The translations under genes were made by a program, and so were the position numbers. Positions 1 to 6,163 of a DNA stretch of 6,163 bases are shown one piece after another. Numbering within the stretch: the first letter of the stretch is position 1; every line of letters starts with the position of its first letter. Under the pieces are notes generated by a model. The model searched no databases and was not told the DNA's origin. It saw nothing but the letters and a program-made list of their open reading frames with translations. The DNA is from an uncultured Brachyspira sp. (GTDB lineage: Bacteria > Spirochaetota > Brachyspiria > Brachyspirales > Brachyspiraceae), in NCBI GenBank assembly GCA_934725655.1, contig CAKVCJ010000117.1, positions 1-6,163 of the forward strand, written 5' to 3'.

Positions 1-49
1 ATATAACTTTATAAACACTGCAAATGTTAAATTAATTATCGGTTTATTT

Positions 50-1183
50 TTATTTTTCAATATCACTTATATTAAGCTTACTAATTCTAAGTTCTTTAAA
101 TAGACTATTATAATATGCTATATAAAATTCAGGGTATCTTGCCGTATTTACTCTAACTTCTCCAATACTTTTCCCAAGAATTGATAAATCTATAATCTGC
201 CCATCCACATATATATATTTATTTCCATCTTCTTTGGTGTATAATACCACAGGCTGCGATGCATAATCGAGAGAAGAGTCAAATGATATAATATCTTGAT
301 TTTCCGTAGTTATTATCCCATCTGTAAAAACTCCGTCATAGAACTTCTTATATTTTATCTCTTTTCTATTGTCTTTAGTATTATATATAATATTAAATCT
401 ATTATGAGCCTCATGTTCTACGGTATATTGATTTACATTATTTAATATAGGGTTATTATCAAAAAAAGTAAAAGATGTGTTTGTTTTTCTTGAAGCATAA
501 AATATATTTCCTGTAGAATATTCTTTCATATATACCGCATATCCGTCATTTTCTGCTGCGGGGTATACTTCTTCTATTATTTTATTTGTATATACTAAAT
601 CTGAAAAGAAATTATCTCTATAAAATCTTGATACAGATAATACTCCTTTACTGTCTATAAAAAACAATATAGGAGAATTAAATATAGATACCACTAATTT
701 TAAATCTATGATTTTTTTGTTGTTTCTCAAATCCATAGCATAATTATTAAATGTACCTGAATTATTATTTACATACCATATATTATTATTTTTTAAATAT
801 GATATATGTATATTATCTGAATTGCTTGCTATGCTGATTAAGCTTCCTAATTCTCTATTTTTATCTAATATTTCTCTTTTAAAGTTTCCATTTTTACCAA
901 ACACATAAACAGGAGAATTAATTGTATTATCATAGTAAGCTATATGCACATTATTTTTGGAATCTATTAATAGTTCACTAATATATGGCTCGCTATTTAA
1001 AGATGCTGCCGACCAAGTTGAAATGGATTCAAAACTGCTTATTCTATAATACTGTTTTGATAATGGCGGAGCATCTTTATTGATATCTTTTTCATATTGA
1101 GCATTTATATTCGAGCAGAAAATAATAATAGCTATTAATATTAAAAAGATTTTATTTCTTTTTAGTTTTTTTAGTATTTTCAT
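50..1183 (-). CDS. Secreted protein with seven ~45-residue repeats, probable beta-propeller, function unknown
   Basis: I do not recognise a named family. The 377-residue product starts with a clear signal peptide: Lys/Arg-rich residues 1-11, hydrophobic core 12-23, and a likely signal peptidase I site after Ala28 (INA|Q). Cys23 follows Phe, so a lipobox is unlikely, and there are no later membrane segments. The mature part shows seven similar beta-strand motifs, with anchors HIAYYD (80), HISYLK (126), PILFFID (171), YAVYMK (215), NIIYNT (264), PVVLYTK (311) and YIAYYN (354). Spacing is 43-49 residues, as expected for a seven-bladed propeller of the sialidase/BNR-like type. No catalytic residues can be named, so an adhesive or scaffold role in the periplasm or on the cell surface is inference. 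ATG at 1183 is the only early Met, and an in-frame stop lies a few codons upstream. GGAAG sits directly against the ATG, too close for an ideal ribosome site. The start overlaps the end of the upstream GlmU-like gene by 32 bp, suggesting translational coupling. The stop is TAA at 50-52. Confidence 0.85.
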   Translation of the reverse strand: MKILKKLKRNKIFLILIAIIIFCSNINAQYEKDINKDAPPLSKQYYRISSFESISTWSAASLNSEPYISELLIDSKNNVHIAYYDNTINSPVYVFGKNGNFKREILDKNRELGSLISIASNSDNIHISYLKNNNIWYVNNNSGTFNNYAMDLRNNKKIIDLKLVVSIFNSPILFFIDSKGVLSVSRFYRDNFFSDLVYTNKIIEEVYPAAENDGYAVYMKEYSTGNIFYASRKTNTSFTFFDNNPILNNVNQYTVEHEAHNRFNIIYNTKDNRKEIKYKKFYDGVFTDGIITTENQDIISFDSSLDYASQPVVLYTKEDGNKYIYVDGQIIDLSILGKSIGEVRVNTARYPEFYIAYYNSLFKELRISKLNISDIEK

Positions 1184-2702
1184 CTTCCAATTTTATAACA
1201 GATTCTATTCCTTCTTCTTTTGGTCTTATAAATCTGCATTTAATCACTTTTCCATTTTTATCAAGAGCAGCCTTTATATGAGAGTAGTAGAATATACAAT
1301 GTTCTATATAGGCGTTATCATCTACAATAGAACCATATATATAACTTACTCCTTTAATAAGTACATTTTTACCTATACTAAGCGGGTGTTTATCGCTTCC
1401 TGTAACATTAACTCCTCTCTCTAAGATAGTGTTCTCACCAATATACACATTTCCTCTTATCTGGTTGCCTGCATATATTTGTACATTATTTGAGAGAATC
1501 ATTTTTTGATTATCTAAGCAAGATACTAATGCATTATCTCCTATATATGTATGCTCTCCAAGCTCAATATTACCTTCAAGTTTTGCACCATGGTCTATAT
1601 AAACACCATAATTAATTTTTACGCCCTTGCCTATATAAGCACCTTTCCCTATATATATATCAAGCGGCTTTTCATCTTTATCAATTTCTAATATCTGTTC
1701 AACTACACTGTAATCAATAAAGAAGTCTTCCCCGTCATATATTGTTATAATGTTTTTTAATTTATTATAAACATTATTTCTTGCAATAGACTCCATCTCT
1801 TTAAGTACAGTCTTATCATTAAAGCCCAAAACAACTCTATTATCTTTTGGCATATATGTAGATATTGATAAATTATTATTAACAAACATCTCTATTAAGT
1901 CAGTGAGATAAAGTTCGTTTTGAGCATTATTTGCTTTTAATTCTTTTATTAAATTTAAAAGAGGCTCAATTTTAAAACCATATATACCAGCAACATATTC
2001 ATGCATACTATCTAATAATTCATCTTTTCCATACTCAAATTTTTCATCTTTATAAGCCTTTACTAAATCCTCATCATCTTTAAGAGCAAGTATATCTTTG
2101 TATTCTATTACTCCCATTACTTGCCCCTTAGTTCCTTCTCTGTATTGGCTTTTTTTATGGTCTTTAGTTAATCCTCTTGTTCTTAATACCCTTCCATAAT
2201 AATTTCCGCCCTTAGGACCGTCATACATAGCAGTCATTAATATCATATCAGTTTTTGCTTTCATAAACTCATCGTGAAACTCTTTCATGGTGTTAGAGTC
2301 TATTAGCCCCATATCAGCATATATAACATAACAATATTTGATGTTTTTTAAATCACTCTTCTCAAGTCCCACTTTTACAGCATGCCCAGTACCTAATTGC
2401 TTTTCTTGATAAGCAAAATTAGTATTAGCCTGCTTTCCAACAGCATTCGCTACTTCTAAAGCCTTTATTCCAACAACTATAGTGATGTTGCTTTTATTTA
2501 TACCATTTTTTACAGCAAGTCTTACTCTCTCTATACTAGGTACTCCCCAAATAGTATGAAGCATTTTTGATGTTGAGCTTCTTATTCTTTTGCCGTGCCC
2601 TGCTGCCAATATTATAACTAAACTATCATTTTTAGAAAATTTAGATGATAATTGCTCCAAACTTTCTTCTATATTTTCTACATTAGCTTCCATTTTAGCC
2701 AT
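1152..2702 (-). CDS. GlmU-like sugar-1-phosphate nucleotidyltransferase with C-terminal left-handed beta-helix
   Basis: A 516-residue cytoplasmic protein. Residues 1-26 are a charged, probably helical extension absent from E. coli GlmU (456 aa). Residues 27 to ~285 are a nucleotidyltransferase (GT-A-like) domain: LAAGHGKR (32-39), Lys46 in SKMLHT, QEKQLGTGHA (99-108), metal-site Asp130 in YADMG, YYGR (168-171), VIEYKD (198-203) and NNAQNELYLTD (258-268). These match GlmU uridylyltransferase motifs, which join UTP to GlcNAc-1-phosphate. Two positions differ: the GDVP loop is ADMG, and the EINTG segment (E. coli Asn169) is EYVAG. A GlmU-like linker helix (~293-316) leads to hexapeptide repeats at about 346-470 (IGKG, IGDN, IGEN, IGKN). 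The acetyltransferase signatures of true GlmU (the KxGHLxYxGD and NYDG regions) are absent. I therefore infer a nucleotidyltransferase only, with substrate uncertain. The tail (505-516) is Lys-rich. The start is well supported by GAGGAG 7 nt upstream. It is the second gene of a three-gene operon. Confidence 0.85.
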   Translation of the reverse strand: MAKMEANVENIEESLEQLSSKFSKNDSLVIILAAGHGKRIRSSTSKMLHTIWGVPSIERVRLAVKNGINKSNITIVVGIKALEVANAVGKQANTNFAYQEKQLGTGHAVKVGLEKSDLKNIKYCYVIYADMGLIDSNTMKEFHDEFMKAKTDMILMTAMYDGPKGGNYYGRVLRTRGLTKDHKKSQYREGTKGQVMGVIEYKDILALKDDEDLVKAYKDEKFEYGKDELLDSMHEYVAGIYGFKIEPLLNLIKELKANNAQNELYLTDLIEMFVNNNLSISTYMPKDNRVVLGFNDKTVLKEMESIARNNVYNKLKNIITIYDGEDFFIDYSVVEQILEIDKDEKPLDIYIGKGAYIGKGVKINYGVYIDHGAKLEGNIELGEHTYIGDNALVSCLDNQKMILSNNVQIYAGNQIRGNVYIGENTILERGVNVTGSDKHPLSIGKNVLIKGVSYIYGSIVDDNAYIEHCIFYYSHIKAALDKNGKVIKCRFIRPKEEGIESVIKLEDENTKKTKKK

Positions 2703-2709
2703 AGCCTAA

Positions 2710-2715
2710 CTCCTC
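2710..2715 (-). promoter_or_regulatory. Ribosome binding site of the GlmU-like gene
   Basis: GAGGAG on the minus strand ends 7 nt before the ATG at 2702. It is the strongest Shine-Dalgarno match in the window and fixes the start at 2702 rather than at the internal Met4. It lies inside the 25-bp gap after the stop of the upstream TPR-like gene. Confidence 0.85.
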
Positions 2716-2727
2716 ATTTATACTTTT

Positions 2728-3255
2728 TTATTTTTTCTTTTTATAGATTTGTTCAAATACAGGTTTTTTTATAGTTTTATTATTGCAATTTTCTTCTTTA
2801 GCATTAGATAATTTTTCTTTATTAAGCAGTTTATCATTATCCAATTTTTCTTTTGCATTTAAAATATCTTCCAAACTATTTCTTTTATAATTGTTGGGAA
2901 GATAAACATTTTTAGAATCTAAGGATAATTTATTTGTTTTAGAATTACTAAATGTTTCATCATCATTTAACCATTTTTGCAATACTTTTGCTACAGATTG
3001 AGATAGCGTATCTAATTTTTGTTTAGCTCTTATATTGCCGCCGAGGTTTGAATCTTCTTTGAGTATAAACTTATATAATTGCATAGCTTTTATAAAATTT
3101 TTATTTTCAAAGTTATAATAGTCTGCAATTTTTTCTATTCCGCCGAAATAGGAAGCCGTAAGATAACATCTATATGCTTCTTCTATTTTTCTTTCATTAA
3201 AAAGTTCATTTCCTTTTCTAATCAAGGCACTTTTAGTTTTATCATCTATACTCAT
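2728..3255 (-). CDS. Small TPR/Sel1-like protein with charged C-terminal tail, function unknown
   Basis: A predicted cytoplasmic protein of 175 residues without signal peptide or membrane segment. Residues ~7-68 look like two helix-turn-helix repeats of TPR/Sel1 type: IRKGNELFNERKIEEAYRCY, then a second unit with GIEKIADYY and FIKAMQLYKFILKED. Such repeats usually bind other proteins. Residues ~100-175 are Asn/Lys/Glu-rich and probably disordered, with a local imperfect repeat (NAKEKL at 133-138, NKEKLSNAKEE at 145-155) and a KKKK end. ATG at 3255 is preferred to the TTG at 3264, three codons upstream, because the TTG overlaps the best -10 box and neither has a Shine-Dalgarno sequence. It is the first gene of the minus-strand operon, 25 bp before the GlmU-like gene. 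I recall similar short 'KGNELF...' proteins from other spirochaetes but cannot assign a role. Confidence 0.75.
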   Translation of the reverse strand: MSIDDKTKSALIRKGNELFNERKIEEAYRCYLTASYFGGIEKIADYYNFENKNFIKAMQLYKFILKEDSNLGGNIRAKQKLDTLSQSVAKVLQKWLNDDETFSNSKTNKLSLDSKNVYLPNNYKRNSLEDILNAKEKLDNDKLLNKEKLSNAKEENCNNKTIKKPVFEQIYKKKK

Positions 3256-3263
3256 GTTATACA

Positions 3264-3291
3264 ATTATATATTAATAATATTAAAGTTCAA
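3264..3291 (-). promoter_or_regulatory. Candidate promoter of the three-gene minus-strand operon
   Basis: On the minus strand, TTGAAC (3291-3286) is followed after 16 bp by a perfect TATAAT (3269-3264), a good sigma-70 match. Transcription would begin near 3257-3255, at or within two bases of the ATG at 3255, so the first gene may have a leaderless message. The lack of any Shine-Dalgarno sequence there agrees. High A+T content makes chance -10 boxes common, so this is a candidate only. A weaker TATACT at 3308-3303 could give a normal leader instead. Confidence 0.5.
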
Positions 3292-3335
3292 GCATAATTT
3301 ATAGTATAAGAAAATATTATTTATATTTTACACAC

Positions 3336-3363
3336 TTGCTTATTTGGTTTTTTATATTAAAAT
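3336..3363 (+). promoter_or_regulatory. Candidate metH promoter
   Basis: TTGCTT (3336-3341), a 16-bp spacer and TAAAAT (3358-3363) form a plausible sigma-70 promoter, with a start near 3370 and a leader of about 30 nt. An alternative pairing is TTTACA (3327-3332) with TTTATA (3351-3356) at 18 bp. Both are weak calls in such A+T-rich DNA. The short leader leaves no space for a SAM or cobalamin riboswitch. Confidence 0.35.
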
Positions 3364-3400
3364 GCATTAAAATAATAATAATATTGGAGTTTTTTGGTAT

Positions 3401-6028
3401 ATGTTTAATAGTGTTAAGGATAGATTAAAAGAGCTAATAAAAGATAAGTATTTAATAATAGACGGCGCCACTGGTACAGAGCTTCAAAAGAAAGAAATAA
3501 AGAAAGAGTATTGGAATATAAACGGCAATAATATAGAAGGATGTAATGAGATATTAAATATAACAGCTCCAAATATAATGAAAGAAATACATATAGATTA
3601 TTTGAATGCCAATGCTGATATAACTAAGACTAATAGTTTTGGAGCTATACCTTGGGTTTTAAGCGAATATGATATTTCTGATAAGGCGTATGAACTTGCA
3701 AAACAAGCGGCAGTTATAGCAAATGAAGCAAGAGATGAGTATTTAAAAAATCCTAATTCTAAGGGTGATTTAGAGAGAGATATATTTATTGCTGGCAGTT
3801 TAGGGCCTGGAGTAAAACTTCCAAGTTTGGGGCAGATTGGTTTTGATGAGATGTATAGCGGTTATGCTTTAGCTTCGAGGGGGTTAATAGAAGGCGGAGT
3901 TGACATAATACTTCTTGAAACGGCACAAGATGTTTTGCAATTAAAAGCTGCAATATTAGCAGTTAATGATACGGCTAAAAAGTTAAACAAAGATATTCCA
4001 ATAATGGTTTCTGTAACTATAGAAAAAGAAGGCACAATGCTTTTAGGCACAGATATAGAAACAGCATATACAATACTTTCGAATTTGGATATATTTTCTA
4101 TAGGTATGAACTGCGGTACAGGACCAGACATGGCAATGCAGCACATAAAAAAACTTTCAGAAATATCTTGTTTGCCAATATCAATACATAGCAATGCTGG
4201 GCTTCCAGAAAACAGAGACGGAAAAGCATATTATAGTATGACTGCAGAAGAGTTTGCTGAGATTAACAGTAAGTTTTTTGATTTAAATGGACTTAGCTTT
4301 ATTGGCGGCTGCTGCGGAACTACTCCCAAGCATATAGAGGCATTAGCAAATAGAGTAAAAGGTATAAAGCCTAAAAAGCCTATATTAGAGAAACAAAGAC
4401 CTTATATAGCGAGTTTGTTTAATGTTGTGAGTATAAAACAAAACCCTGCTCCTTTGATGATAGGGGAGAGAAGTAATGCTACTGGAAGTAAAATATTTAG
4501 AGAATTAATGATTGCGGGTGATATGGACGGTATGCTTGATGTTGGTATAAAGCAGGTAAAGGCAGGAAGCCATGCTATAGATGTTAATGCTGCTTGGGCT
4601 GGACGCGACGAAGTTGAGGATATTACAAAAATTATTTCTGCTTATGTTAAGCAAATCTCTTTGCCTTTAGTTATTGATGCAATAAAACCTAATGTTATAG
4701 AGGCTGCTTTAAAAGTGTATGGCGGAAAACCAATAATAAACTCTGCCAATATGGAGCAGGGAGAAGATAAATTTGATGCTATATGTTCGCTTGCTAAGAG
4801 GTATGGTGCTTCCATTATTCTTCTTACAATAGATGAAAAATCAATGGCTTTTACTTGTGAAGATAAATTGAGAATGGCTGAGAGAATGTATAACCGTGCT
4901 GTTAATGTTCATAAGATATTGCCGCATGATATAATATTTGACCCTCTTACATTTACGCTTGCAAGCGGTGATGAAAAAAGTTTTTTATCTGGCGTTCAAA
5001 CACTTAATGCTATTAAAGAATTATCAAAAAAATACCCTGAAAGCTCTATAAGTTTGGGAGTGTCAAATATTTCTTTTGGGCTTAAGGAAGAGGCAAGAAA
5101 GGTAATGAACTCAGTATTTTTGTATGAGGCTATTAATTGCGGGCTTACTATGGCTATTGTTAATGTGGCTCAAATTCTTCCTATTTCAAAGATAGATGAA
5201 AAAGAAATAGAATTGGCAAGAGAATTAATATACAATAAAAGCAATACTAAAGAACCTTTAATAAATTATATAAATCACTTCTCTGACAAAAAAGAAAAGA
5301 AAGATATAACCACTGAAGAAAATATGAAAAAGCCTATAAGGGAGGCTATAAGAGATGCTATGCTTGACGGAGAGTGGAAGGATATGCAAAACTTACTCAA
5401 TGAGGCTAAAGAAAATAGTGAGGAGTTTGGAGGAGAAAAGATATTTGCTCAGGCGATAATTGATGAAATACTTCTGCCTACTATGGCGGATATTGGTGTA
5501 AAATTTGGAGAGGGTACTATACAGCTTCCATTTGTTTTGGGTTCTGCGGAGGTGATGAAAAAGAGTGTTGACTTTTTATCTGAGTTTTTAGAGAAAAAGA
5601 AACAGGATAAAACTGCTAAAATAATACTTGGCACTGTTGCGGGGGATGTGCATGATGTGGGTAAAAATTTAGTAGAGATAATAATAAAAAATAATGGTTT
5701 TGAAACTGTTAATCTCGGAACAAAAGTTTCTATAGAGAAATTTATAGAGGCGTATCATGAACATAATGCTGACTGCATAGGAATGTCTGGGCTTTTGGTA
5801 AAATCTACTGAGATGATGAAAGATAATTTAGCATATATTAAAGACAAAGGCTTAAAAATACCTATACTTCTTGGCGGGGCTGCTTTAACTAAAGATTTTG
5901 TTGAAAAGACTTGCAAAAAAGTTTATGGCGATACTGCTAAAATATTTTATTGTAAAGATGGATTCGATGATATTTCGGCTATAAAAGAGATAATAGCTGA
6001 CAGAGATAATAAAAATAATAGAGAATAA
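3401..6028 (+). CDS. metH: Cobalamin-dependent methionine synthase, catalytic part lacking the reactivation domain
   Basis: Transfers the methyl group of 5-methyltetrahydrofolate through cob(I)alamin to homocysteine, giving methionine and tetrahydrofolate in the cytoplasm. Domains in order: homocysteine/zinc domain ~1-320 (DGATGTELQ at 21-29; zinc cysteines Cys238 in GMNCG and Cys304-Cys305 in GGCCGT); pterin domain ~345-605 (IGERSNATGSK at 354-364, DAIKP 426-430, LGVSNISFG 552-560); low-complexity linker ~614-641; cobalamin cap ~642-735 (FGEGTIQLP at 702-710); cobalamin Rossmann domain ~738-866 with DVHDVGKN at 749-756. His751 is the expected cobalt ligand; Asp749 and Ser802 match E. coli Asp757 and Ser810. 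GGAA lies at 825-828. At 875 residues it stops where E. coli MetH (1227) continues into its AdoMet reactivation domain. Thermotoga-type MetH is also short. The next gene, 29 bp on, probably supplies the missing domain. ATG at 3401 follows GGAG (3386-3389) by 11 nt. No key residue appears lost. Confidence 0.97.
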   Translation: MFNSVKDRLKELIKDKYLIIDGATGTELQKKEIKKEYWNINGNNIEGCNEILNITAPNIMKEIHIDYLNANADITKTNSFGAIPWVLSEYDISDKAYELAKQAAVIANEARDEYLKNPNSKGDLERDIFIAGSLGPGVKLPSLGQIGFDEMYSGYALASRGLIEGGVDIILLETAQDVLQLKAAILAVNDTAKKLNKDIPIMVSVTIEKEGTMLLGTDIETAYTILSNLDIFSIGMNCGTGPDMAMQHIKKLSEISCLPISIHSNAGLPENRDGKAYYSMTAEEFAEINSKFFDLNGLSFIGGCCGTTPKHIEALANRVKGIKPKKPILEKQRPYIASLFNVVSIKQNPAPLMIGERSNATGSKIFRELMIAGDMDGMLDVGIKQVKAGSHAIDVNAAWAGRDEVEDITKIISAYVKQISLPLVIDAIKPNVIEAALKVYGGKPIINSANMEQGEDKFDAICSLAKRYGASIILLTIDEKSMAFTCEDKLRMAERMYNRAVNVHKILPHDIIFDPLTFTLASGDEKSFLSGVQTLNAIKELSKKYPESSISLGVSNISFGLKEEARKVMNSVFLYEAINCGLTMAIVNVAQILPISKIDEKEIELARELIYNKSNTKEPLINYINHFSDKKEKKDITTEENMKKPIREAIRDAMLDGEWKDMQNLLNEAKENSEEFGGEKIFAQAIIDEILLPTMADIGVKFGEGTIQLPFVLGSAEVMKKSVDFLSEFLEKKKQDKTAKIILGTVAGDVHDVGKNLVEIIIKNNGFETVNLGTKVSIEKFIEAYHEHNADCIGMSGLLVKSTEMMKDNLAYIKDKGLKIPILLGGAALTKDFVEKTCKKVYGDTAKIFYCKDGFDDISAIKEIIADRDNKNNRE

Positions 6029-6036
6029 AAATAATA
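6008..6036 (+). repeat. Short tandem duplication across the metH stop codon
   Basis: The 13-mer AATAAAAATAATA occurs exactly at 6008-6020 and again at 6024-6036, a 16-bp period. It covers the last codons of metH (tail DNKNNRE), the TAA stop at 6026-6028 and the start of the gap. It may come from replication slippage in A+T-rich DNA; I see no function in it. Confidence 0.6.
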
Positions 6037-6057
6037 ATTAAAGGATACCAACTGCCA

Positions 6058-6163
6058 ATGCCGGAAATAAATCATAAGAATCATGAACATTATATAAATA
6101 AACCTCCTTTCTATGGAAGAAGAGTTTTTGAGTTTAATAAACAAATAGAACAAGAAGCCTTTG
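6058..6163 (+). CDS. Partial CDS, probable MetH reactivation (AdoMet-binding) protein, N-terminus only
   Basis: Only the first 35 codons are in the window, and the gene runs off the right edge. The peptide begins MPEINHKNHEHYINK and continues with PPFYGRRVFEF (16-26). PPF-aromatic-G followed by R-V is the motif I know from the segment that leads into the AdoMet-binding reactivation domain of actinobacterial and cyanobacterial fused MetH (PPFWGxRIV-like). That domain is exactly what metH upstream lacks. In E. coli MetH it lets AdoMet and flavodoxin remethylate oxidised cob(II)alamin. ATG at 6058 is preceded by AAGGA (6041-6045) at a rather long 12-nt spacing. An in-frame TAG at 6019-6021 rules out a distant upstream start in this frame. 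The gap to metH is 29 bp and no terminator is visible, so the two are probably cotranscribed. The frame differs from metH, so this is a separate gene rather than readthrough. The assignment rests on one short motif plus context. Confidence 0.7.
   Translation, partial: MPEINHKNHEHYINKPPFYGRRVFEFNKQIEQEAF

Noticed and set aside
1..49. Possible terminator downstream of the secreted protein gene
   Set aside because: Only 49 A+T-rich bases are available and no G+C-rich hairpin followed by a T run is visible on the minus strand.
1152..1183. Programmed frameshift on the A7 run fusing the GlmU-like protein to the secreted protein
   Set aside because: A -1 slip does not enter the downstream frame, which is +1, and fusion would bury a signal peptide inside the product.
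3079..3297. Plus-strand open frame of 72 codons opposite the TPR-like gene
   Set aside because: Phe/Ile-rich translation typical of the antisense of an A-rich gene, with no ribosome site; the minus-strand gene explains the region.
3371..3385. Short AAT trinucleotide run just upstream of metH
   Set aside because: Four units only, ordinary in such A+T-rich DNA; no evidence for phase variation.
3862..4194. Minus-strand open frame of 110 codons inside metH
   Set aside because: It lies opposite the well-conserved homocysteine domain and has no independent coding signal.
5449..5634. Minus-strand open frame inside the cobalamin cap region of metH
   Set aside because: Shadow of a conserved coding region; no recognisable protein.
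5947..6153. Minus-strand open frame across the end of metH and the next gene
   Set aside because: Phe/Ile/Leu-rich antisense product; the plus-strand partial gene with PPFYGRRV is the better explanation.

Overview
The window comes from a very A+T-rich bacterial genome. The A-ending and U-ending codon use, the spirochaete-like TPR/GlmU-like gene pair and the form of MetH are most like Brachyspira. This assignment is inference from composition and protein style; there is no rRNA or other marker here to prove it.

Layout: two transcription units diverge from a 145-bp intergenic region (about 3256-3400). On the minus strand, reading leftward, are three closely packed genes: a small cytoplasmic TPR/Sel1-like protein of unknown function (2728-3255), a GlmU-like sugar nucleotidyltransferase with a C-terminal left-handed beta-helix (1152-2702), and a secreted protein of seven ~45-residue repeats that is probably a seven-bladed beta-propeller (50-1183). 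The gaps are 25 bp and then a 32-bp overlap, so they very likely form one operon. Its best promoter (TTGAAC, 16 bp, TATAAT) lies so close to the first ATG that the mRNA may be leaderless.

On the plus strand is metH (3401-6028), cobalamin-dependent methionine synthase. It has complete homocysteine, pterin and cobalamin domains but ends directly after the cobalamin domain, so the C-terminal AdoMet-binding reactivation domain of the E. coli type enzyme is missing. A second gene starts 29 bp downstream at 6058 and runs off the right edge. Its first 35 residues carry a PPFYGRRV motif that resembles the segment leading into the reactivation domain of fused MetH proteins. The most economical reading is a split methionine synthase: catalytic subunit and reactivation subunit in adjacent genes.

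No RNA genes, insertion sequences, CRISPR arrays or phage genes are visible, and no gene-free stretch exceeds 300 bp. I see no strong evidence for a wholly new system. The points most worth following are the split MetH, the GlmU-like enzyme that has lost its acetyltransferase signatures, and its coupling to a secreted propeller protein.
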